Source: Macquaria australasica (taxonomy: Eukaryota > Chordata > Actinopteri > Centrarchiformes > Percichthyidae). From it: 64,000 nt of DNA. Both the position numbers and the translations under genes were made by a program. The notes below the pieces were generated by a model that saw only the letters and a program-made list of their open reading frames with translations, was not told the DNA's origin and ran no database searches. Shown here piece by piece: positions 43,060 through 52,939 of this stretch. How positions within the stretch are numbered: the stretch's first letter is position 1; every line of letters starts with the position of its first letter. The DNA is taken from NCBI GenBank assembly GCA_005408345.1, contig SEMN01000018.1, forward strand, positions 535,501 to 599,500, read 5' to 3'.

Positions 43060-43586
43060 ACAAGGAAGATACGCTTTCCACGTATGTGGACGTGGCCCAC
43101 GTGATCTCACAAGCGCTCCTCCTCTTCTTTTTTTTTTGACCAATGAGAGAGAGAGCAAGGGGGCGGGCTTTTACAGATGACAGCCAATGCCGTGTCACGT
43201 TCGTAATACGTTACTCGCATCCGGTTGAGCACTTAGTGGTGAGTAAGCTAGTAGTGCCGGGACAAAATAATGAATTAAGAAACGTTAATGTTTGAATTTA
43301 CTTTAACCTCAGTTACTATAATGCGCCCACAAAACACAAATACACTTGCCATAGGAAAATGTTACAAATTCCAAGTGGCGTTCTGTCTCTAAAATGTAAA
43401 GGCCAGCCAGCTAGCTAGTTAGCTTAAGCTAACAACTTGTCGCTAATATCAATGTCCGGGTTTGCTTTGTCACCATTTTTGCCTTTTTGCTACCCTCGGC
43501 GTTGATTTTAGTTTGACGTCTCCTAATGTTTATTTCGGCAGGTCCGCTCAGGTTTTTACTTTGAAGCTCGGCTCTCGGTCTTCAGG
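43060..43586 (+). promoter_or_regulatory. tmed7: tmed7 promoter region
   Basis: Upstream of the TMED7 ATG lie overlapping CCACG-type boxes, GGACGTGGCCCACGTGATC (43088-43106, with a CACGTG E-box at 43098). A CCAAT box (43140-43144) and a GC box GGGGGCGGGC (43159-43168) follow. The ACGTGG/CCACGT pair resembles unfolded-protein-response elements bound by XBP1 or ATF6, which would suit a secretory-pathway gene; that link is inference. The start site is probably within 43.2-43.5 kb. Confidence 0.45.
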
Positions 43587-46132
43587 ATGTACGGATCCGT
43601 TCGGGTGCTGCTGCAGGTGCTGTGGGCCCAGCTTCTCTGTGGGTGGGCGCTGGGCTCCGAGCTAACCTTTGAGCTGCCAGACAACGCCAAGCAGTGTTTC
43701 TACGAGGACATCATCATCGGCACCAAGTGCACGCTGGAGTTTCAGGTGCGTCCCGAAGCTCACCCCTCCGTCCTAATGGGAAGTCGTCGTTTTTAAAGAG
43801 CTGAAGAGAGTCCGGACCGTCCTCTTGAAGGCAATGTCAGGCTTCAAAGATTAACGCCCTAGAGCTGGGAACAGCTTTATATCAGCGGGTATCAGACTGA
43901 TGAATGCAACCTTTTTAAAATCTCTTTTACACAGAAGGATTTTTGTGCAATGCAGTGAGGGTTGTTGACTCAGTCCTCACAAGGAAAATTTCTATCTGCG
44001 GATAACCTCATCTGAATCTGAATGTTGCACCCGTAAGCATTTTCATAGAAATCTGCGAGAGTGGAGTGCCAGTTTTTGAGGTTTGTCTTCGTTGTTTTGT
44101 ATAGATATCCTGCAGGTTTCATACCAGCGAACACAGTTTTGGAGCTGAAGTTGCCAAACAATCATTTCAAGGCATATATTAAAGCAGTGTTTGACATTTA
44201 GCTTTCATTTAGATCAATCTTTATTGAAATTAGATAGTGGCAGACCCCCATAGGCCACTTGGTTACCTTTTTTTAAGGGCTGAGCGATAATTAGTAATTT
44301 ATCATATTGTTTATAGTCTCATCATTACAGTCATAAATTGTATCGTGACATAATTATATCGATATATCATCATTCAGTTTTCATGCCTAAATATGACTAA
44401 ATCTGTCAGTGTGTGATATTAATTCTTGAGGACATATATTTTTAGAACATTATGGGATTGTGTTGACTGATTTGGATGTGACAATCATGACATGAGTTTT
44501 GTCCATATTGTCTACCCTTCTTCTTTGCCTCTGGACAATTTGACACAATTCATAATGGCTTGTGGGAGAATAAATTGTGTCATTATGTTACTGAATAGAT
44601 GGTCCTCCTGTATTTATGTTTTCCCAGGTTGTGACCGGTGGCCATTACGATGTGGACTGCCGTTTGGAGGACCCAGATAGCACTACACTCTACAAGGAGA
44701 TGAAGAAGCAATATGACAGCTTTACCTTCACAGCAGCCAAGAATGGCACCTACAAGTTCTGCTTCAGTAATGAGTTCTCCACCTTCACACACAAGACGGT
44801 TTACTTTGACTTCCAGGTCGGCGATGACCCTCCACTCTTCCCCAATGAGAACAGAGTCACTGCTCTCACCCAGGTGAGCTGTGTGTGTCAGGATGCACAT
44901 GCTTATGCATTTGCATGGTTGTGTGTGAGGGAGTGAGTGTTTCTTTAGGGTTAGTATAGCATACGATTCTATACATGCTTTTTGCTTAACTCGGACATTA
45001 ACCCCAAACAGTTTTATTTTATCTGACTAAGAAACTACAGGCTCATTTTCCAGACAGCATCTGGTGCAACATGAGATGATAAACTTTTCTACATCTGTCT
45101 GGTGGTACAACTAAGACCTTTGCAATTCCTATTACTACGTGTCGTGTAGTTTTGTGACCTCTGCAAATTCCCAGCCAAGCTCCACCCAATTTGAACCTGA
45201 AGAGGTTTAACCTGCCATAATGACTGAAACGCCTGTCTGTGTGTGCGTGGGTGGGTAGTTATTGATTTTCTGTCATTGTCAATAGGAACATCTAGAGTTT
45301 TAACCAGGATTTATTTAGCACCCACAGTCACCCATCTGTCAATAGTTTACCTGCAGTCATTTTTATTTTTATTTTTTATTTTTTTACAGTTAACACAACA
45401 TATAATGTTTTTTTGTGCCCATTATGTTTTCACTAAGTTTGTTTTCTGCTGACAGAATAACAGATGAAACATGGAAAAAGAGAAAAAAGCCTTGCATGTA
45501 CTGCAAGGCTGGAGGTGCTAGCAACTGCAAGTCAGAAAAAAATTGAACCCATGATCATATTTTTGTGGGGTTTTGCATTCACTACCAAACCCAGTTGTGG
45601 ACAAGGAACTACTTCCGCCAGTAGACTTAATATTTTATGGCCATAAACTAGCTAGACACTTGAGTCCAAATCCTAAAGGAGACGGTTGTGAGGTCCAAAA
45701 ATCTGATTAACTTAAATCTCTTAATTTTACAAGTTGGAGGATGTTTTAACATTGGCGTTCTTTGCTCCCCAAGTTCCCTCTAGTTTGTGAATCAAAGTTA
45801 AAATTGGTTTCTTGTTAGTTGTCAAATCATTTATTTCTAGCCACAGTCTAAATATCTTGTGTTTGTCTTGACTTCCATTATTTTACCATTTCCAGATGGA
45901 ATCAGCCTGTGTGTCCATCCATGAGGCCCTAAAGTCGGTCATCGACTACCAGACACACTTCCGCCTCCGTGAGGCCCAGGGACGCAGTCGGGCGGAGGAC
46001 CTCAACACTCGTGTTGCGTTCTGGTCTATCGGAGAAGCCATTATCCTTCTGGTGGTCAGCATCAGTCAGGTGGTCCTGCTGAGAAGCTTCTTCTCTGACA
46101 AGAAGACCACTACAACACGCGTCGGATCGTAA
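43587..46132 (+). CDS. tmed7: TMED7, p24-family ER-Golgi cargo receptor (three exons)
   Basis: TMED7 is a type I membrane protein of the p24 gamma subfamily that cycles in COPI and COPII vesicles. Exons: 43587-43745, 44628-44873, 45896-46132, all GT-AG, giving 213 aa. A signal peptide covers about residues 1-24. The GOLD domain starts ELTFELPDNAKQCFYED and has a conserved cysteine pair (C37, C98) and an N-glycosylation sequon NGT at N92. A helical region containing MESACVSIHEALKSV precedes the transmembrane segment at about 175-197. The cytosolic tail has the FF sorting motif and ends TTTTRVGS. The tail and CTLEF/DCRLEDPD match TMED7 rather than TMED3. The start is the first ATG with a signal peptide. 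The neighbour downstream is fem1c, as in human 5q22, but no TICAM2-like ORF lies between. Confidence 0.96.
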
Positions 46133-48380
46133 CAGTCTCTGAGCCCTGGGATCTAATTCATCACTTAGTTTGTCTGCACCTGGGCTCGTGTGCGCAGAGT
46201 GGGTTAGAATATCAGTGCTGATCTGAAATTGGATCATATCAAACTGCCAGGTTGTACAACCTGACATGTCGTCCTCATTCTACACTGGTATTCTTACTAA
46301 CTTTATGCAAATGAGTCTTGAGCAAAAAGGTTATATGTGTTTAAATTGTTTTTGAGTGGTAAAAGAGAACCTGAAGAAAGGCTTGCTTGTGTTGCTTGTA
46401 ACTATCTTTACTGGAGGCCGTTCAAGCAGCTGGTCGTATAGTTAAAGCAACCCTTAAATACTTTAAATATTTGAAATAATTTGTAAATGTGTTCTTATTT
46501 TATTTGTGTCCTTTTCTACCCCCATCATCTCATACCCTCTCTCCCTGATCTGTTTGTTTTTCAGCCCAAACTGTGCACTGAAATAACCAAGGGAGTGGAA
46601 GTTGTGACTAAATGTACTCTAAATGTAGGGAGATGAGAATTTCTTTCCTTATCTGCAGAGCATTGGGTCTCTAAAACCACACTGGCACACAGGCATGGCA
46701 AAGGTTGCATTTGGTTATGAAAAATCTGTTGCTTTTTTTCATTGTTATTAAACCTCACTGTATTAAGTGAGAAAGACTAGATATTGTGTTTGCTTTTATC
46801 AGCTTTGTCATTTTAGATAAATTATTAGAAGGGAGTATGCTGTACAGAGAGTAAGCCATCCTTTAATCTAACAGTAGCTTGAAACAGTTTGTATTTGGGT
46901 TGAAGGATTTAATTTAGAGACGCAGGTGGTCTTTCCCTTGAGTGACTGCAGCCATTTCTTTAAATAAATTTAAGTCTGTTTTTTGTTTTTTATTTTTTAT
47001 TTTTTTGATTCAATTTGCTCAATTATACATTGGGGTAAAGTCATGCTTCAGTTTGACCACACCTTGGTGAATTATTTCCTAAAACTTATAATTACAGGTC
47101 GGGGCTTCTTTATTACATCTATGTGACTCAGTGTGGGAGACAAAAAAGAAACAACTAATATTATTCTTGTGTTTAAAAATAACACATTTTGTGTGTTAAG
47201 TGGCAATGCCAGTTTTAAGTGCACCAACTTGTTATAAAAACTTTGTCTTTCACTGGTTCCCTTGCAATGTTATATCTAATTCTGCCTTAGCTGTTTGAAG
47301 TGTAACAACTTATTTATCTTGTGGGCTGACATTGTCCTCTTGGTTTTATACACCACTGTTGTAAAATTCATGTTTTTCAAAATATTGCTTGAATATAAGA
47401 TAATTCCAGTAACTCTTGAGTTGCAGTTGTAATTGACTACTCATTTAAGTTTCTAAAGGAGAAGGAAGGATGATTTTGACAACTTAAATCTAATATGTCT
47501 CTAATATGACTGGTGCTGGCTTCTTTCACTTTCACTTTTCAGGTTTTCATCATCATCTGATTCAATTACAAATACTGAAAGAAAATGTCTAAACATGCAA
47601 GTTTCATTATTTAGCGCCTCCATTTAACACTACATATGAAAGTCAGTGAGTCCCTCTTTCTCTTACTATTCACTGATTTGCAGACAAAGACACAGACATG
47701 GCTGAAACATGTAATACCTGATTATAATGTAGTCATTTTGAAGTTCACCCGTCTAATTTTTACACCATACATCAGTGAATGTAACTGAGATCAGATCAGC
47801 TGGTGAGGCTAGAAGGCGTCACTGTTCTCATGTGACAATTTTGTCACCAAATATACATTTCGTATTTATGACAAAGACAGACTTTTACACCAAACCCACT
47901 GAAAGAGACCAAAAACTAAGTTCTTTGTTGACTTTAGTTTGCACTTTTAGGTTTGTGCACTGAGAGGTCGTTTATGGACACAAATTCAGCTCTGGGGCAT
48001 TCTGGGAACTTGTCAAGTTATTGGAATAGCTGAATAAACTTTGTTAAAATGATGGGGTATGCTTTTATTTAGTCGTCAATAAACACTTGCTTTTCAGCGA
48101 GGGATGAAGTTTCGAGACGCATCTTCTGGTTATGCTTCTTTTATCCTGTAGGGAGTGGTATAATCAAGGCCATCACAGTCGGCTTTGCACCCACACAATA
48201 TTTCAATGTGTGTCTTAATCCGGCAGATACATAGGAGGTATTTTAAGCTTTCTTTTGACGTTGGTTTCTCTTTCCATTGTATTTTTTTTTTTCTTTATAA
48301 AGTCCCATGTACTTACAGCTCAGCAGTCTCTCTTTGTTTGTTTGTTTTTTTATTTAATCGACCACGTCACAGTGTACCTG
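46133..48380 (+). other. tmed7 3' UTR and tmed7-fem1c intergenic spacer
   Basis: No exon is visible. Candidate poly(A) signals for tmed7 are ATTAAA at 46747-46752, AATAAA at 46963-46968 and AATAAA at 48033-48038; which is used is unknown. The stretch is AT-rich and contains no obvious TIR-domain (TICAM2-like) ORF on either strand. Confidence 0.4.
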
Positions 48381-49275
48381 CGCCGTGATTGGTCGTTCAC
48401 GCGTCAATCATTTGCGCTGGTGGAGAAAGAAGACTGCGTCGGGTTCGCGATTTGACAGAAACCGAGTCGTGATCATTCCGGGCGAGCCGTGGGTGGATAG
48501 CTCTCCCTACTCACTTCCCCCTTCGCTGAGAGTGTTGTGCCAGCTCGCTGAGTGGCTACACGGGCGACTTTTATCCGCTGTACCGGGGGTAACGTCTGTC
48601 GTTTGTTTCTCGACGTATGCGTGTGAAAGAGACACCGGGGATATCCCGCCGCCTGCTTGGCCGAACAACGGACCGACCGTCGTCTCCCCAGGCTAAGCTA
48701 GCAGCAGCGCGGCGTAACGGGTGGGGGTGGGTTTTTATGTTTCGGCCCTCGTAAAGCGAATATAAATACCGCCTCAGGAGTATGTTGTGGGACAATGACA
48801 AGCGCGAGAAGCAGGTGTAACGGAGGAGAGCTTCTCGGAGCGGAAGACGAGTGTCGGTTGAACGATCAGTGAAGAGGTGTAGCGTGTTTCAGCTAAGCGA
48901 AGCTAGTCGGTTAGCTGAGCTGATCGAGGAAGTTGACTAGCCACCTTGCTAACTCGGCGACAAATGTATTACTGGACCAAGGGTCGCCTCAAACGTGTGA
49001 GTTATTAACAGAGTTACGGATTCGCGTAACAGGCTGGCGATGCCAATTTTTTTTAATTTTTAAAAAAAAAAGCTGAAGTGAAGAAGGTCACGATTCGCCG
49101 AGGGATTTTAACTAAAACGCTAGCTAGTTGGTTTCACCGTTGGCTAGAAAGTAGGAGCTTATTGTAAACAAAGGGTCCGCAGCCACATTAACGCCACACC
49201 TCGAGTTATCGTTGACCGACTGTCTCGCGGACACCGTTGCCTTTTTTTATTTGACGGTGAAACTAACTCTCAGAA
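48380..49275 (+). promoter_or_regulatory. fem1c: fem1c CpG-rich promoter and 5' leader with several uORFs
   Basis: CpG-rich DNA starts at about 48,375 with an inverted CCAAT box (ATTGG, 48388-48392). Short ATG-initiated upstream ORFs lie at 48737-48754, 48782-48820 and 48964-49008, and a further one starts near 49040 (MPIFFNF). None overlaps the FEM1C start at 49276, which has A at -3. Whether all lie in the mature leader depends on the start site and on any 5' UTR intron, which I cannot place. Confidence 0.5.
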
Positions 49276-52200
49276 ATGGATTTAAAGACGGCGGTGTTTA
49301 ACGCAGCCAGGGACGGAAAGCTCCGGCTGCTCCAGAAACTGCTGGAGAACAAAGATGGACACGAGGTGACTAAGTTGATGGGAGAGAAGACAAACGGGGC
49401 CACCCCGCTCCTGATGGCCTCCCGGTACGGCCACCTGGACCTGGTAGAGTATCTGCTGGAGTGCTGCAGTGCTCCCGTTGAGGTTGGTGGGTCGGTGAAC
49501 TTTGACGGGGAGACCATCGAGGGGGCGCCCCCTCTTTGGGCCGCCTCGGCGGCGGGTCACCTGAAGGTGGTCCAGTCCCTGCTGGGCCACGGAGCTTCTG
49601 TCAACAGCACGACTCTGACCAACTCCACACCCCTGAGGGCAGCCTGCTTTGACGGTCACCTGGACATTGTGAAATACCTGGTGGAGCACAAAGCTGACCT
49701 GGAGGTGGCCAACAGACACGGCCACACGTGTCTCATGATTTCCTGCTACAAGGGACACAAAGATATAGCGCAGTACCTTCTGGAGAAAGGTGCAGATGTC
49801 AACAGAAAAAGTGTAAAAGGTGAGTGGGTAGCACACTCACAGCTGTCGGCAACATGACCTCTGACATAAGAGAAACTGATTGATTATGCATATTTTGTTT
49901 AATATGGTTTATATTCTCTATTCCACAATAACTCCGTAGTGTTGTGAAACACATGATGCATAGATGATAAGTCTTATCTTTATAGCAAGTAAAATCAAAG
50001 AAATAAACGTGATTTATATTGTAAACGGGTAAAATACCCTCATACATAACAGGTGATCACGTACAGAGATCTGAAGAACACTTTGCTATAACCAGTAGGG
50101 AACAACAATATGAGATAATTAAAACATTTGCATGTTTCCATCTGAAGTGACTCAACAGAATAACATGAACTTCTGGTTTCACAATGGAAAACTGTGATGA
50201 TGACTACGTCAGCTTGGACTGATTTTGTGGGTGTGTCTGAAAAGATCACATTTTCTCCTTAGATGGTGTTTTATAAATACATGAAAACCAGCGTCCATCT
50301 GTTTGGGTGTTTTTTATGGTATTGTCTTTTATGAGATGACAGACCACAGGACTGCTTGAAAAGAAAAGCACTGAAGTGATGCATTAAATAATTTTGTGTA
50401 TCAAACTCTTGACCACTGAAGATGTCTAAGAAGGCTGGGGAATGTGTATTGTTCCTTCCTTCATGGAACACAGCAGCTGTGGTGAGCTTGAATTAATGTT
50501 TGTTACAGTGGATTTCAAAAGTGACCAGTTTTCATGGGAGAGAGAAAAATCTCAAAATGTCCTTACAAATGCCTCATACGACTCTTGGAACAAGTTTCAC
50601 TTCTCCCCTGACCATTTGTATGCCGAGTGTGTTCCAAATTTTCATACTCTCACAATATGGTTATACACATGGCGTCTGTGTTAATCCTCATGCATGACTG
50701 TCATATTTGTAAGTATTCACATGCATTGGTTTTTGCACATTTGAGTGCCCACCTCTTACACTTCCATTGGTCAGAACCATGCTGTTGTAGCTCATCCTTG
50801 GCTTGCATGATGAACACACCTTCAGCTAATTTGTGGTTGACATTAAATTCATTCACTTCATCCACATCCAAAGCAAAGTCGAGACACTTGGTTCTCCTGA
50901 CTAGTAGAAGAGCAGGAGGCAGTGCCCTTTGTGCACAAACCAATGCATGTGCTTACAAGCGAGCTTGACCGCATCATGTGTGAAGAATGAGGTGGAAAGC
51001 GCTCTTACTATCCCATTCTTGAGACTATTGCCTGTAGCTTAACAGCTGAACCAACAGGAAGGAGTAGATGTGTAACATAAGATATGAAGTGGCACATTTC
51101 CCAAAAGAATGAACATTGTGTTGATGGAGGAAGGACAAAATGTTCAGGACACCACAATCACAGCCGATAGAACTTAAAAAGCTGTGGTCAGCTCTCTTTT
51201 CTCAGTACAACACCTATTAGTGAGGTGTCTTCCTCACTTGGGCTTAAGTTAGCCTAAATTCTGTTAGGAGATGAATAATGAATATTCAGACTAATCCCTG
51301 GCTGTGGAAAGGATTTCCTAAATTTCTGGATTAACTTGTTTGGTTAGTGGAAGTGAAAGCAAAGCTCAACATATTTCTTACACCACATAACTCTATTGAT
51401 GTTGAAGTTATTCCCTGGGAAAACTGTGAACTCAGGTGGCAGCTGGTTTGAAAAAGGCCCAAAAGAGCCATTGTGGCAAATTCATAGTAACATGATGATG
51501 AAATGGTGTAATATTCCTTTGTAGCAAACACTACTTGATATCTGAAAAATCTTAAAACATTGACTGTATAATCACTTGTCCATCTGAAAGCATTTAGCCA
51601 TCCAAAACCATAACACCAATGTTAAACATTTTCTGCAATGTTAACGGAAGAGCCGAGGAACTGCTGCCCCCAAGTTTTCTTTGTCAAGAGCACGAGGAAA
51701 AATAATTTGCTCTATGTAGTTTTGGCAGAGTATAAATAATCCCTGACTAACCCTGTTTGGTCTCGTCTGCTTGAATATGGATTAGTTCGGGAGGTTAGAG
51801 GCAAGCAAAAATAAATGAAATGATAGGCCGGTAAGGATGCACATGAAGTGTTATGAGGTGTGTTGAACTGATTTATCTGAAGGCATTTACTTGTATGTGT
51901 GTTTTTTGTTTTTTTGGGGGGTTTTTTCTCTCTTAACTTTATGGAACCAATAAGTGTTCCCCAAGAATGAGTGACCTATTTTTAAAAGAAAAGTTTGCAG
52001 GACAAGGATAGAGAAGACTTAGTAGTCTTCTACCTCCAGACCTTTGCACTCATGTAACAAATGTGTAACATGCATTATAGTAGAGCTGCAACAATTAGTT
52101 GATTAATCAATTGGTCGATTGAAAGAAATCAATTGGCAACTATTTTGATAATCGATTAATCCGTTTCAGTCATTTATTAAGCAAAAATGTCAAACATTTG

Positions 52201-52864
52201 CTGGTTCCAGTTTCTTAAATGTAAAGATTTGCTGCTTTTCTTTGTAATTTTTGATAGCAAATGAAGACGTCACTGTGGGCTCTGGGAAATTGTGATGAGC
52301 ATTTTTCCAAATTATTTGTCTGGAAGCTCAAGGTCTTTATGCATGGAACACTGAAAAGATGTCAGTGGGCAACATGAATACATGATGTGTTTATAGTTAA
52401 AAATGTGCTCCATTATGTGTTGATGGCTGTTTAGAATACCGCAATGTCTGAAATCTGTCCAGGTTTTACGTATCATGTGACACACCCAACACACCCACCA
52501 AGTGAAAGCAAACAAAGACTGTTCAAAACATTACACAGTGTCAGGAGAGAACATATTATTTAACCAAGAAGTCATTGCAAAGCTTTTTCAAACTACAGAT
52601 GCACAGGTTTGCTGCAGTTGAGCTGACATCCCCACTGGAAAGCTTCTATTCAGCCGCCTTACCCACTATACTAGAAGTAGAGGCAGCATGACCTGCTATT
52701 TTCTATCTGAGTGAGTGGTGTTGAAAATTACATGCACATGCTGTGAGCACGACAAGTCGCACCTGAAATGGGTAATCATCAGGGATGGAAGTGAGCATGT
52801 AACGAATGACTCCATGGCAGCTTCCACAATAATCCTGGTATCATCTGATCTGCAGCCATTTTGA

Positions 52865-52939
<75 letters not shown>

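Noticed and set aside
43587..46132. Assignment as tmed3
   Set aside because: CTLEF, DCRLEDPD and the tail TTTTRVGS match TMED7; TMED3 differs at these places.
48385..48696. 103-aa ORF upstream of fem1c
   Set aside because: It has no ATG at its head (starts at GTG) and lies in the CpG-rich promoter; no familiar protein.
49282..49836. 184-aa minus-strand ORF
   Set aside because: Antisense shadow of the first fem1c coding exon.
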